NCBI GenBank assembly: GCA_040080835.1
Contig: JBEBHP010000002.1
Span: forward strand, 284,534-348,533
Reading direction: 5' to 3'
DNA: 64,000 bases
From: SZUA-430 sp040080835
GTDB taxonomy: Bacteria > Pseudomonadota > Alphaproteobacteria > Micropepsales > Micropepsaceae
The translations under genes were made by a program, and so were the position numbers. Shown here one piece after another: positions 1 through 8,528 of this stretch. How positions within the stretch are numbered: the stretch's first letter is position 1; each line of letters begins with the position of its first letter. The notes beneath the pieces are model-generated. The model was not told the origin of the DNA. It ran no database searches and worked only from the letters and a program-made list of their open reading frames with translations.

Positions 1-273
1 CTGCAGCAAAAAATCAACGACCTGGCAGCGCGGGCCGGGCAATACGAAGCACAAGGTTCGCAAGCGGAAAATGCAGGCGACAGGTCAGCCGCTTGCACGG
101 CATATCGAAACGCCGCAGATAGCTGGCGCGAGGCGGCAAGCGCCGGCACCTCTCTGATCATCGAAACCCTGAATGACAGCAATCTCGATGGGGATGCCGT
201 GAACGAGAATGTCCACATCATGGCCAACAATGCCGAAGTGGACGACCAGAACGCCGCAAGAGTATGCAATTAA
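1..273 (+). CDS. Hypothetical protein, C-terminal part (5' end outside window)
   Basis: An open frame enters from the left edge and stops with TAA at 271-273, leaving 90 residues. The fragment is rich in Ala, Gln and Asn, with a TPR/coiled-coil feel (AARAGQYEAQGSQAENAGDR, then ACTAYRNAADSWREAA), which suggests a helical repeat protein, but one fragment is not enough to name a family. Two Cys residues are present (SAACTAY and the terminal VCN), which would suit an exported protein. The function is unknown. Confidence 0.55.
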   Translation: MQQKINDLAARAGQYEAQGSQAENAGDRSAACTAYRNAADSWREAASAGTSLIIETLNDSNLDGDAVNENVHIMANNAEVDDQNAARVCN

Positions 274-369
274 TCAATCCTGGGAGCGCCGGCATCCTGC
301 CGGCCCTTTCCATTTCAACATGTCGTCTGCTCAGATAAGCTCCCTCAAGGATTCATCTATTGTGGGAGT

Positions 370-831
370 TTGGCTGTGACCGAGAAAATGCGCGCCCTTC
401 TGGTGGCCCACGGAGCCGCCCTGTTCCTGCTGGGACTTGCCTCTGGCATTCCCTTTGCGATCGAACTCCTGCAGCGTTTCGAGATCTGGCCCCTTCCCTT
501 TTCCGTTCCGATGGACATCCCTGGCGATGCCCGCGGCTGGAAGATGGCGCACCTCGAAGGCATCCTGAACGGGCTCATGCTGTTCACCGTGGCAGGCACC
601 GCGCATCTGCTGAAGTTCACAGGCCGGGGGGCGCTCGTGGCCTGGTGGGGCGCTGTCTCGGCGGCCTGGGCCAACACGGTCGCGTCGATCATCGGACCAC
701 TGACTGAAACCCGCGGGCTCGCGTTTGGAGGTGTCTGGAATTCGGTTGTCTACCTGCTTTTCGTGGTTGCCATTATTGGTATTGTTGCAGCCATGATTGC
801 GATCCTGCAGGCAGCCCTGCGCGCAAGGTAA
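370..831 (+). CDS. Styrene-oxide-isomerase-like small membrane protein
   Basis: A 153-residue protein with four probable membrane helices (about residues 8-30, 62-80, 86-105 and 122-145). The loop and start of helix 2 read IPGDARGWKMAHLEGILNG. This matches the IPG...GW..xH..xxNG pattern I recall for styrene oxide isomerase (StyC), including a His and an Asn six residues apart (H61, N67 here), equivalent to the heme-ligand His and active-site Asn reported there. The family isomerises aryl epoxides to aldehydes. No styrene monooxygenase genes lie nearby, so the substrate is open. The start is TTG at 370; ATG at 388 is the alternative. Family assignment is from motif memory; the specific reaction is inference. 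Confidence 0.5.
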   Translation: MAVTEKMRALLVAHGAALFLLGLASGIPFAIELLQRFEIWPLPFSVPMDIPGDARGWKMAHLEGILNGLMLFTVAGTAHLLKFTGRGALVAWWGAVSAAWANTVASIIGPLTETRGLAFGGVWNSVVYLLFVVAIIGIVAAMIAILQAALRAR

Positions 832-934
832 CAAGTGCCGGAGCAACAGATGCATATGACGCGGCGGGCCCACGGATTTCCGCGTTGTTGACGGCCTCGG
901 CGCACCCGTCTTTGGACAGATTGCCATCGAAGGA

Positions 935-1738
935 ATGTCGAAGGCGCGCTTTGAACCAGCCGAGCTCGGCGGCAAACCGGCAGATGAAAACATCAGCCGG
1001 CTCCACGTCATGTTCAGGATCGAAGGCGACAATCGCGTCGGCGTGCACGGCGATGTCGACATGGCACTCGAACGAGCCTACGCAATGCGCAAGAAGGGAC
1101 AGTTTGCGGAATCGCTGGCAAGGTTGCGGCAAGCTTACAAGGGGCGTGTCAATCTCTATGAAATGACGACGCTCTCATTCGGCATGGCTGCAAGCTATCG
1201 CGGCATGAACGACTATCGTCGCGCATTGCTGCATGCCCGGCACGCAACCATCGACAATGCCCAGTTCGCAGACCGGGGCGTCCAGCGCCCTGCTCTCGAG
1301 CTACGGGTCGAACTCGAGGCTCGTGACAACAATCCGGCAGACGCACTATGTGCCTTCAACGGCCTGAAAGATCGAGACCCGGACTTCAAACCCGATGCCA
1401 CGTTGCAGGCGTTGCTGGATCAGGCAACAGCCCAACTTGGATCCAACATCCCCGTGCGGTCGGATGTAGACCTGGTCGAGACCGAGCGGACAGACGTCGA
1501 ACCCCACTGGTACCACCCGGTGCTCCGCTCAAGGGTCCGGATTGGCAACATCCAGGGCAAGCTGAAGTCATACCGGCTGGTCTGCGCCAGCGTGAAGATC
1601 GAAAAACCCTTCACCGACGATCTCGACATGCAAATCGACCCCGACGCGCAACCCTGCCTGCTCTACGTCTACGGCGACCCGGGAACCAAATTCACCGTTG
1701 ATGAATCAGAAGACACGCCCAGCAGCCAGCAACACTGA
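935..1738 (+). CDS. Hypothetical TPR-like protein
   Basis: A 267-residue protein with no signal peptide and no clear membrane segment. The centre (residues about 40-150) is helical, with TPR-type spacing: ALERAYAMRKKGQFAESLAR, then a second helix pair around MNDYRRALLHARHATIDN. The C-terminal third (about 185-255) looks beta-rich (HWYHPVLRSRVRIGNIQGK, then CLLYVYGDPGTKFTV). ATG at 935 is the only ATG, GTG or TTG between the upstream in-frame stop and the conserved region. The gene stands alone on the plus strand after the isomerase-like gene. I do not recognise the family; a protein-protein interaction role is inferred from the repeats only. Confidence 0.6.
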   Translation: MSKARFEPAELGGKPADENISRLHVMFRIEGDNRVGVHGDVDMALERAYAMRKKGQFAESLARLRQAYKGRVNLYEMTTLSFGMAASYRGMNDYRRALLHARHATIDNAQFADRGVQRPALELRVELEARDNNPADALCAFNGLKDRDPDFKPDATLQALLDQATAQLGSNIPVRSDVDLVETERTDVEPHWYHPVLRSRVRIGNIQGKLKSYRLVCASVKIEKPFTDDLDMQIDPDAQPCLLYVYGDPGTKFTVDESEDTPSSQQH

Positions 1739-1832
1739 TGCAAGGAAAATCAGGCTCGGACGTTCATATGATACGGTGACTGTGTAAAATGGAGCCGATA
1801 CCGATCCCTGTCGAACTCACACCCCCACAGTT

Positions 1833-1972
1833 GTCATCCCGGACGCATTGCAGCACGCAGTGCTGCTGTGCGGCCGGGGCACCTGCGTGGTGAGGGTTTT
1901 CTGGACATACCTCACCTCGAATGGGTCCCGCATGCAAAGCGGCACTGCGCGCCGCGGTGCAAGCAGGATGAC
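1833..1972. repeat. 140-bp nested palindromic repeat, copy 1
   Basis: This block aligns end to end with 3007-3146, and both copies are exactly 140 bp. The termini are inverted (GTCATCC at the left, GGATGAC at the right). The inside holds further inverted arms (GTGGTGAGG against CCTCACC, and GCACCTGCG against the ATGGGTCCCGC side), so the whole block can fold into one long imperfect hairpin. It lies in the 334-bp gap 1739-2072, where I see no gene. It resembles the class of dispersed palindromes with TCATCCCGGA ends common in alphaproteobacterial intergenic DNA. It is non-coding. Confidence 0.85.
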
Positions 1973-2072
1973 AGGAAGAGGTGAGGAAACAGAATCTGGT
2001 AACATAACCACGCTTTGAAGTGTCCGAGAAATCCGGGTTGGCTCATGCTGCCCCGATTTCCGGAAATCGCAC

Positions 2073-2351
2073 CTAGTCGATGGGAATCTTGTGCCATTCG
2101 AATGCAAGCAACACACATACCGAAACATACAATCCTGCATCCAGCATTCCAAAGAGCACCCTTTGCCAGATTTTTCCTTCTTGAAGGATTGATGAGGTGA
2201 GCACCAGTGCCGCTCCAAGACCACCCCAGAAGAGAGCCAAGGATTCTTTGTTCTCGAGCTCGCCGGTTTGGGCCAATATCAGGAAGTAAAGGGACCCGAA
2301 ATACAATATGGACTGAGCGGTTCGACTTCGCAGATTGGATTCAGGAAACAA
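2073..2351 (-). CDS. Small membrane protein, hypothetical
   Basis: A 92-residue protein with three hydrophobic segments: about 15-27 (ILYFGSLYFLILA), 39-54 (ALFWGGLGAALVLTSS) and 66-85 (VLFGMLDAGLYVSVCVLLAF). The start is TTG, chosen because a strong GGGAGGA ribosome site sits about 8 bases upstream and no in-frame ATG precedes the first helix. It lies between the two repeat copies and reads the same way as the secreted-protein gene upstream of it (2472-2855), 120 bp away. I do not recognise the family. Membrane location is well supported; function is unknown. Confidence 0.55.
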   Translation of the reverse strand: MFPESNLRSRTAQSILYFGSLYFLILAQTGELENKESLALFWGGLGAALVLTSSILQEGKIWQRVLFGMLDAGLYVSVCVLLAFEWHKIPID

Positions 2352-2471
2352 TGTAATCCTCCCATTGTCTTAACATGCTCAAGAAACGGCATAGGAAATC
2401 CACTTGATCCGGTGACAGAGTGTACGCCAGTGCTGAACCGTTCCTACTGAAGTGTCGAGCAAATCTCAACA

Positions 2472-2855
2472 TCAAGGACGCTTCCCTCGCGCATCGCGGT
2501 GTCTCATCAACCCGTCAACAAATTTTCCTACCTCATCTACCAGCAACGACTGCGGATGGCTGGAGCACTTTTCGTCGATCCAGCGAATGATCGCGTCAGC
2601 GTCGTAACTCATGAACAGCGATTTTGGTTCAGGCTTGGTCGCGAAGACATTGTACCCGGTTACGAAGCCATTCACCCATTCCTTATCTTGCTCGCGAGCA
2701 GTTCCAACGCTGCGGACATGAGAAGTGTATTTCGCACAGGACTTGAATCCAACCCCGATACCGGGACCAACCCGCTGCGAGGTTGGGGCAACTGCGGTTG
2801 CCAATGAAATGCTGAGAAACGCCACCGCAAAGAGTGTCATCGTCGTTGAAAGCAT
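2472..2855 (-). CDS. Small secreted protein, Rap1a/HdeA-like
   Basis: A 127-residue precursor. An N-terminal signal peptide (residues 1-22, hydrophobic core TLFAVAFLSISLATAVA) precedes a mature domain of about 100 residues. The mature part has one Cys near its start (FKSCAKYT) and one near the middle (WIDEKCSSHP), apt for a disulfide. The pattern WVNGFVTGYN ... DADAIIRWIDEKCSSHPQ ... VGKFVDGL matches a widespread proteobacterial group of small periplasmic proteins annotated as Rap1a/Tai immunity-like or HdeA-like. No type VI effector is nearby, so a true immunity role is not supported. It may be co-transcribed with the small membrane protein downstream. Confidence 0.7.
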   Translation of the reverse strand: MLSTTMTLFAVAFLSISLATAVAPTSQRVGPGIGVGFKSCAKYTSHVRSVGTAREQDKEWVNGFVTGYNVFATKPEPKSLFMSYDADAIIRWIDEKCSSHPQSLLVDEVGKFVDGLMRHRDARGKRP

Positions 2856-3588
2856 GTCTCACCACCATCGTTCCTTGACTACAGACGGGCATTCACAGTT
2901 CGCCTAAGACTGAACTGACTAGAAGCGGTGGCAAACTCCCAAATGATCGGTGACAGTGCAAATTCATTTCTGACGCCTGCTCCTTCCAATTCACACCTCA
3001 ACAACCGTCATCCTGGACGCATTGCAGCGCGTAGCGGTGCTGTGCGTCCGGGACCCATGCGTGGTGAGAGTTATCCGGGGCGGCCTCACCTCGTATGGGT
3101 CCCGCTTGCACAGCAGCACTGCGCGCCGCAGTGCAAGCAGGATGACTGGGAGGCGAAGGCACATGAGTTCATTTCAGTAACTGCACCGCCCCCCGCGGCA
3201 AATCTCACCGTCCCAACATACCACATAGCCCAACATGTCGCACCCAACCCTCTTGCATGGTGAACATGTTCCTATTACGTTCTTTACGGCGTCAGCCTCG
3301 TCTGCCGCCAACTTGACAACTGAATACCTACCCGGCGGACCTGGAATTTCAGGCGACCGCCTCGTGAGTCCGGCGCGAAAAGGAATTGCGGGGCGTGTGT
3401 CCAGAACTGCGCCTGATTTCCGACCCTGATTTTCAGCGACAGCCAATAGGGACAAATTGAATAAACACCCCCATACCCTGTTGCACTTTTCGCATATTTT
3501 CCGTGGAAACAAGCCAAAAATAGCCGAACAGCCTTTGTCCCAAACTCTTGCAAAGAGATCGTTCGAATGTCGACCGCCTGTCCCAAAG
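2856..3588. other. 733-bp intergenic region, mostly non-coding
   Basis: Apart from repeat copy 2 (3007-3146) I see no convincing gene. A minus-strand frame at 3174-3512 encodes a Cys-rich tail (CSPCKRVGCDMLGYVVCWDG and on), but it has no ribosome site and no recognisable fold, and another minus frame overlaps it. Only low-grade coding signals occur between 3150 and 3588. The promoter of the secreted-protein gene (start 2855) should lie at the left end. Confidence 0.5.
3007..3146. repeat. 140-bp nested palindromic repeat, copy 2
   Basis: The second copy of the block at 1833-1972, the same length and orientation. The inverted arms are clearer here: the left arm around 3051-3068 (GGGACCCATGCGTGGTGAG) pairs with the right arm around 3086-3104 (CTCACCTCGTATGGGTCCC) with three mismatches, and the outer ends GTCATCC/GGATGAC pair as well. 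No transposase or open frame lies inside. The element is probably a mobilised non-coding palindrome (MITE- or REP-like) and could form a strong RNA or DNA hairpin. Confidence 0.87.
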
Positions 3589-4158
3589 CTAATCCCTCAA
3601 ATGCGCCCGCTCGTTCAGGCTGACCACGCTGCGATGCCCGCGGCTCGAGCACATGAAGCGGTTGATGCTGGTGTAGTCGGCCTCAAAAAACACGCGCGGC
3701 TGCATGCCAAGCACGTGGGCCGCCCAGACATTGATCACGCCGCCATGACAGAAGACGGCAACCTGCTGTCCACCATGGGCCGCAATGATTTCCTCCATGG
3801 CCGCAACCACGCGCGCCTGGAATGCACCCATGTCAAAGCTGTGCCCGCCTGTCGCCATCGCCTGCCAGGCTGCAAAATTCTCACGCTTCAGTTCCTCGGT
3901 CGGAATGTATCGTCCCGACGACTGGTCAAACTCGATGATGCCAGGATGTTGCCTGATTTCATGTCCCGCCTGCACGGCAAACGGTTGTGCGGTTTGCACC
4001 GCGCGCAGCATTGTGCTCGACCACACGGCGTCCACCACGTCAGAGGCCAGCCATTTCGCCACGCGTTGTGCCTGCTCGTGTCCCCGCGGGCTGAGGTGCG
4101 GATCGGCGGATGCCTCATCGCGCTCAGGCCGTCCGTGCCGGACCAGAATCAGCTCCAT
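3589..4158 (-). CDS. Histidine phosphatase family protein (phosphoglycerate mutase-like)
   Basis: A 189-residue protein of the histidine phosphatase superfamily. The phosphohistidine motif LVRHG with the following Arg is at residues 5-10. The second Arg and Glu region is SSTMLRAVQTAQPF (about 47-60), and the second catalytic His is in VAVFCHGGVINVWA (about 132-145). Members dephosphorylate small metabolites, sugar phosphates or phosphoproteins; the sequence alone does not fix the substrate. The gene is divergent from the P450 gene, with about 190 bp between the starts, so the two may share a regulatory region. It is complete, with length normal for the family. Confidence 0.85.
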   Translation of the reverse strand: MELILVRHGRPERDEASADPHLSPRGHEQAQRVAKWLASDVVDAVWSSTMLRAVQTAQPFAVQAGHEIRQHPGIIEFDQSSGRYIPTEELKRENFAAWQAMATGGHSFDMGAFQARVVAAMEEIIAAHGGQQVAVFCHGGVINVWAAHVLGMQPRVFFEADYTSINRFMCSSRGHRSVVSLNERAHLRD

Positions 4159-4349
4159 CTTTCGTTCGTCCCCACTCGTTTGATCAACACGCTTGGCACA
4201 TGCGGCAATATTTCAGCCACCGAGACGCCGCAAAACGCGGTGATACGACTACAACACTTGCAGTGCGCCCCCGCTTCGCGTTTTCTGGTCATTCAAAACC
4301 AGCCGCCCGGCAGAGAAGAGGCGGCTTTCATGCAGGAAGGCAAAGGCAC

Positions 4350-5606
4350 ATGGCAAGCGGCAACATCAGGCTTCAGGAAGCGCGCGCACGCGCCTACGAG
4401 ACACCTCTTGCAGATCTCCATCCCGGCAACCCGGACCTGTTCCAGTCCGATACGTTCTGGCCTTACTTTGAACGGCTGCGCACCGAAGACCCGGTGCACT
4501 TCTGCCGCGACAGCGAGTTTGGGCCCTATTGGTCCGTGACCCGTTACCAGGACATCATGGCGGTCGACACCAACCATCAAGTGTTTTCCTCAGATGCGGC
4601 GCTGGGCGGCATCACGATCCGGGATGCAAGGCCTGACCTGCGTCGTCCCAGTTTCATCGCGATGGACCCGCCGAAGCACGACGTTCAGCGCAAGGCCGTA
4701 AGCCCGATCGTGTCGCCGGGCAACCTTCAGCTCATGGAACCCATCATCCGCGAGCGCGCGATAAAAATTCTCGACGCGTTGCCGGTTGGCGAGACTTTCG
4801 ATTGGGTGGACAGGGTGTCGATCGAGTTGACCACGCAGATGCTCGCGACGCTTTTCGACTTCCCGTTCGACGAACGCCGCAAGCTCACGCACTGGTCGGA
4901 TATCGCGACGACCCTGCCCGGGCCAGGTGGGCTCGTTGAAACCGAGGAGGCCCGCCAGGCAGAATTGATGGGGTGCCTGGCCTATTTCACACGGCTCTGG
5001 AATGAACGCGTGAACGAACCACCGCGCGGCGATCTGATTTCGATGATGGCCCATAGCGATGCCACGCGTAACATGTCGCCGGACGAATATCTCGGCAACG
5101 TCATCCTGTTGATTGTTGGAGGCAATGACACGACCCGGAATTCCATTTCAGGCGGCGTGCTCGCCCTCAATCGTTTTCCGGCGGAGTATGAAAAACTCAG
5201 GGCGAACCATGACCTGATCACCAACATGGTGCCCGAGATCATCCGCTGGCAGACGCCTCTCGCGCATATGCGAAGAACGGCCCTGACTGACATCCCGCTC
5301 GGCGCCAAGACGATCAAGAAGGGCGACAAGGTTGTGATGTGGTACGTGTCGGGCAACCGGGATCCGGAAGTGATCGAGAACCCGGACGCCCTCGTCATCG
5401 ACCGCGAGCGTCCGCGCCAGCATCTTTCGTTCGGTTTCGGCATTCACCGCTGCGTCGGCAACCGCCTGGCCGAGTTGCAGCTCAAGATCGTCTGGGAAGA
5501 GATCATGAAGCGCTGGCGCTTTGTCGAAGTGGTGGGCGAACCCCGTCGCGTTCGCTCAAGCTTCGTGAAGGGTTATGAGACCCTACCCGTCCGCATTCAC
5601 GCCTGA
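4350..5606 (+). CDS. Cytochrome P450, CYP153 type (alkane/fatty-acid terminal hydroxylase)
   Basis: A 418-residue soluble P450. The I-helix oxygen motif is GGNDTTRNS (about 250), the ExxR motif is EIIR in PEIIRWQTP, and the heme-Cys loop is FGFGIHRCVGNRLAE. The segments DWVDRVSIELTTQMLATLFD, FIAMDPPKHDVQRK and EVVGEPRRVRSSFVKGYETL are hallmarks I associate with CYP153, which hydroxylates n-alkanes, alcohols or fatty acids at the terminal carbon using a 2Fe-2S ferredoxin and a reductase. Neither partner gene is next to it here. The frame is open upstream to 4110, but ATG at 4350 (MASGNIRLQEAR) gives the normal CYP153 length. It is convergent with lpd, with a 3-bp gap. Confidence 0.9.
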   Translation: MASGNIRLQEARARAYETPLADLHPGNPDLFQSDTFWPYFERLRTEDPVHFCRDSEFGPYWSVTRYQDIMAVDTNHQVFSSDAALGGITIRDARPDLRRPSFIAMDPPKHDVQRKAVSPIVSPGNLQLMEPIIRERAIKILDALPVGETFDWVDRVSIELTTQMLATLFDFPFDERRKLTHWSDIATTLPGPGGLVETEEARQAELMGCLAYFTRLWNERVNEPPRGDLISMMAHSDATRNMSPDEYLGNVILLIVGGNDTTRNSISGGVLALNRFPAEYEKLRANHDLITNMVPEIIRWQTPLAHMRRTALTDIPLGAKTIKKGDKVVMWYVSGNRDPEVIENPDALVIDRERPRQHLSFGFGIHRCVGNRLAELQLKIVWEEIMKRWRFVEVVGEPRRVRSSFVKGYETLPVRIHA

Positions 5607-5609
5607 TCG

Positions 5610-7007
5610 CTAGACGTGCAGAACCCGTCCATACGCATCAAGCACGGACTCATGCATCATTTCTGACAGCGTCGGATGCGGGAACACGGCATGCATGAGT
5701 TCGGCTTCGGTGCTCTCGAGCGTGCGCGCGATTGCATAACCCTGGATCAGTTCGGTGACTTCCGCGCCGATCATGTGTGCTCCCAGCAATTCACCGGTCT
5801 TCGCATCGAACACGGTCTTGACGAGACCTTCCGTGTCGCCCAGTGCGATTGCCTTGCCATTGCCAATATAGGGGAAGCGCCCAACCTTGACCTCGCGTCC
5901 CGCCGCTTTCGCCTTGGCCTCTGTCATGCCGACAGACGCAACCTGCGGCCAGCAATAGGTGCAGCCAGGAATCTTCGAAACATCTAGCGGATGCAACCCC
6001 TTCACCCCTGCAATGCGTTCCACCGCGATGACGCCTTCGTGGCTCGCCTTGTGAGCAAGCCAGGGAGGTCCCGCCACGTCGCCGATTGCGTAAAGCCCCG
6101 GCACATTCGTTTCGGCCCACTCGTTCACGACGATATGCGACCGGTCAACTTTCACACCGACCGCCTCAAGTCCCAGGTTCTCGACGTTGCCCACAATGCC
6201 GACAGCCGATATCACACGGTCGACCGTGAGGGCCTGCACCTTTCCGTCCTTGGTCTTGATCGAGGCAGTGACGCTATCAGCGCCTTTATCCAGCTTCTCG
6301 ACGGAGGCCCCCGTGATGACCTTCATGCCCTGCTTGGTAAAAGCCTTGAGCGCGAGCGCAGATATCTCCTCATCCTCGACGGGCAACACGCGGTCCATCA
6401 CTTCAACGACCGTCACGTCGACACCAAGCGTGCGATAGAAGCTCGCGAACTCGATCCCGATGGCACCCGAACCGATGACGAGCAATGACTTCGGCATCGC
6501 AGGCGGCACCATGGCTTCCTTGTAGGTCCACACCAGCTTGCCATCGGCTTCAAGCCCCGGCAGTGATCGGGCTCGCGCGCCGGTGGCAATGATGATGTTC
6601 TTGGCACCGTATGAACCGGCACCCTTGCCGGTGACGGCGACGCCGGTCTTCGATGTGAGTTTGGCTTCACCATCGATGACAGTGACCTTGTTCTTCTTCA
6701 TCAGGAACTTGACGCCGTTGGACAGCTGCGCCGCCACCTTGCGGCTGCGCTCGACGATCTTGTTGATGTCAAAGCTCACGTTCTCAACCGTGAACCCGAA
6801 CTCTTTGGCGCGATGGAACAGGTGAAAAATCTCCGACGAGCGCAGCAGGGCCTTGGTTGGGATACAGCCCCAGTTCAGGCAGATTCCACCCAGATGCTCG
6901 CGCTCGATGATTGCGGTCTTGAGGCCCAGCTGGGACCCGCGGATCGCTGTGACGTACCCCCCCGGCCCTGCTCCGATGACGATGAGATCGAACTGCGCGT
7001 CGGCCAT
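5610..7007 (-). CDS. lpdA: Dihydrolipoyl dehydrogenase (E3)
   Basis: A 465-residue flavoprotein that reoxidises dihydrolipoamide in the pyruvate (and other 2-oxoacid) dehydrogenase complexes, passing electrons to NAD+. The FAD site is IGAGPGGYVTA (residues 11-21), the redox disulfide is GGICLNWGCIPTKALL (about 40-55), the NAD site is VIGSGAIGIEFASFY (about 176-190), and the C-terminal catalytic His-Glu is in FPHPTLSE. The gene is complete. It follows pdhA-pdhB-pdhC on the same strand, but two plus-strand genes (7162-8517) lie between, so it must have its own promoter. Confidence 0.96.
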   Translation of the reverse strand: MADAQFDLIVIGAGPGGYVTAIRGSQLGLKTAIIEREHLGGICLNWGCIPTKALLRSSEIFHLFHRAKEFGFTVENVSFDINKIVERSRKVAAQLSNGVKFLMKKNKVTVIDGEAKLTSKTGVAVTGKGAGSYGAKNIIIATGARARSLPGLEADGKLVWTYKEAMVPPAMPKSLLVIGSGAIGIEFASFYRTLGVDVTVVEVMDRVLPVEDEEISALALKAFTKQGMKVITGASVEKLDKGADSVTASIKTKDGKVQALTVDRVISAVGIVGNVENLGLEAVGVKVDRSHIVVNEWAETNVPGLYAIGDVAGPPWLAHKASHEGVIAVERIAGVKGLHPLDVSKIPGCTYCWPQVASVGMTEAKAKAAGREVKVGRFPYIGNGKAIALGDTEGLVKTVFDAKTGELLGAHMIGAEVTELIQGYAIARTLESTEAELMHAVFPHPTLSEMMHESVLDAYGRVLHV

Positions 7008-7161
7008 GTCGTGGTCCTTCCGGTGTGCGGCCCCTGCGTCGCCGATGTGACGCCTGCTGTCAATGAATCCCGCTGTTGAAAAATGCGGGTTACCTCCAAA
7101 TCGTTCTTGATACGTTCACATGCATGGTCTAGAAAGCGGCCATCAAGAAGGAGAAGTCGAA

Positions 7162-7548
7162 ATGATGATTGGATACGTCACCATCGGTGCCCTGGACGGG
7201 ACCAGGTCTGGTGTCTTTTACGATGCCCTGTTCGGCGCCATGGGTTGCGAACGCAAGTTCACTGACGGCGGCTGGATCGGCTATGGCGCCAAGGGGCAGG
7301 AAGGTCACGATGTCTATGTCGTCTCACAGCCGGCTGATGGCAAACCTGCTCACGCCGGCAATGGCATCATGATCTCGTTCAAGGCCGGCACAAAAGCCGA
7401 GGTCGAAGCGGCCTACAAGGCCGGTCTCGGTCACGGAGGAACCGATGAAGGTGCACCAGGCCCTCGGCCCGCAGACTCCAAGACCTTTTTCGGCGCCTAT
7501 TTGCGCGACCCGACCGGCAACAAGGTCTGCGTCTACTGCAAGTCATAG
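7162..7548 (+). CDS. VOC (glyoxalase/bleomycin-resistance fold) family protein
   Basis: A 128-residue single-domain VOC protein. It begins MMIGYVTIGALDGTRSGVFY and ends with DPTGNKVCVYCKS, the usual last strand of the fold. Such proteins bind a divalent metal and act on or sequester small electrophiles or other ligands; the reaction cannot be told. ATG at 7162 is chosen for its AAGGAG ribosome site 8-10 bases upstream, although the frame is open to 7120. It is divergent from lpd. Confidence 0.82.
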   Translation: MMIGYVTIGALDGTRSGVFYDALFGAMGCERKFTDGGWIGYGAKGQEGHDVYVVSQPADGKPAHAGNGIMISFKAGTKAEVEAAYKAGLGHGGTDEGAPGPRPADSKTFFGAYLRDPTGNKVCVYCKS

Positions 7549-7758
7549 TTATGGCATTCGCGTGGCAGGGGAATTGCCTTTGCCACGCTTCCCTGCACAC
7601 GCGAAAAACGTGACAAACCAGCGGAAAATGCGAACTTTCTTGTGCGAATGGTGGAATGTTTAATTGGTGAACGTCGCGTCCCGGTTTATATCCCTGCGCC
7701 TGCCTTTGATGGGGGAGCGCCTGTGCTATTTGGCACGACGCGAGGGGGAGCACTGCGT

Positions 7759-8517
7759 ATGGAACTATTTGGATTCTTGGGACTTGGCAACGCAACGATT
7801 CTGACAGGAGCCGCCGCCGCAATCGCTACAGGCGCACTCGTGTCCGTTGTCAGCAACGTGCTACGTCCCTTGTCAAGGTCTTCGAAGCTCGAAGGCCGCG
7901 TACAAAGTCTGGAAGTCCGCCTCGCTGCAGCCAGCACATACCAGCCCGTTCTGCAGATGGCTGATGAAGTCCTCAATGCCGTGAGCTCGCAGGCGACAGA
8001 CCACGTCGTTGAAATGTTTGAAGCGGCCGCTACGACGCGCTCGTTCTTTACCAGGCGTCAGGACCCTACTGAAATTGCCGCCGCAATCGCCATTGACCTG
8101 CACGACAACATACAGCTCGCGGCCTCAATCGCACGCCCCATCCAGTCCATGCTGGACAACGGCTCCATTGAAGTTGTGCCGGAGCGTGCACGACTGACCG
8201 CAGACGCAAAGGACATGGCCAAACAGCTCGGCTCGACGTCATGGGACAAATACAGCGCCTCCCTTCTGACTGGCGCATCGATGCCGTCGACAACCGCGTC
8301 TCAGGTCGTTGATTGCTTCACTCAAGTTGCCAAGCTGAAGTCAGCAGTTAGCTCCCTTCCGCGTAAACCCACCGCTAACGCCCTGATCGATGTACTCGAC
8401 CAGTCAGTGAGCGTGATACAGGCCGCAGCACGTGCAACAGACCTGTTCAGGCCGCAAGGCGAACCGCAGCCACTGAAAGCGCTGCCAGCACCCGATGAAA
8501 GCGTCGCCGCGGAATAA
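7759..8517 (+). CDS. Hypothetical membrane-anchored protein
   Basis: With ATG at 7759 (GGGGGAG nine bases upstream) the product has 252 residues. It carries one N-terminal hydrophobic segment (about 11-34, ILTGAAAAIATGALVSVVSN), followed by a basic or coiled-coil stretch (SRSSKLEGRVQSLEVRLAA) and a long, mainly helical Ala-rich domain. The C terminus is Pro-rich. The frame is open further upstream to 7642, but that extension is not gene-like. No family is recognised. The gene is convergent with pdhC, with 11 bp between the stops. Confidence 0.6.
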   Translation: MELFGFLGLGNATILTGAAAAIATGALVSVVSNVLRPLSRSSKLEGRVQSLEVRLAAASTYQPVLQMADEVLNAVSSQATDHVVEMFEAAATTRSFFTRRQDPTEIAAAIAIDLHDNIQLAASIARPIQSMLDNGSIEVVPERARLTADAKDMAKQLGSTSWDKYSASLLTGASMPSTTASQVVDCFTQVAKLKSAVSSLPRKPTANALIDVLDQSVSVIQAAARATDLFRPQGEPQPLKALPAPDESVAAE

Positions 8518-8528
8518 GCGACACCCTT

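Noticed and set aside
331..1062. Minus-strand open frame of 243 codons
   Set aside because: It is the shadow of the isomerase-like gene and the start of the TPR-like gene; composition is Arg/Pro/His-rich and not protein-like.
2472..2855. Rap1a-like protein as a type VI immunity protein
   Set aside because: No type VI effector or secretion gene is in the window, and the family pattern is broad among small periplasmic proteins.
3174..3512. Minus-strand Cys-rich 112-codon frame
   Set aside because: No ribosome site, no recognisable fold, and another frame overlaps it; kept only as a note in the intergenic entry.
3457..4539. Plus-strand open frame of 360 codons
   Set aside because: It lies opposite the histidine phosphatase and overlaps the P450 start; no motifs, and the phosphatase has clear catalytic residues.
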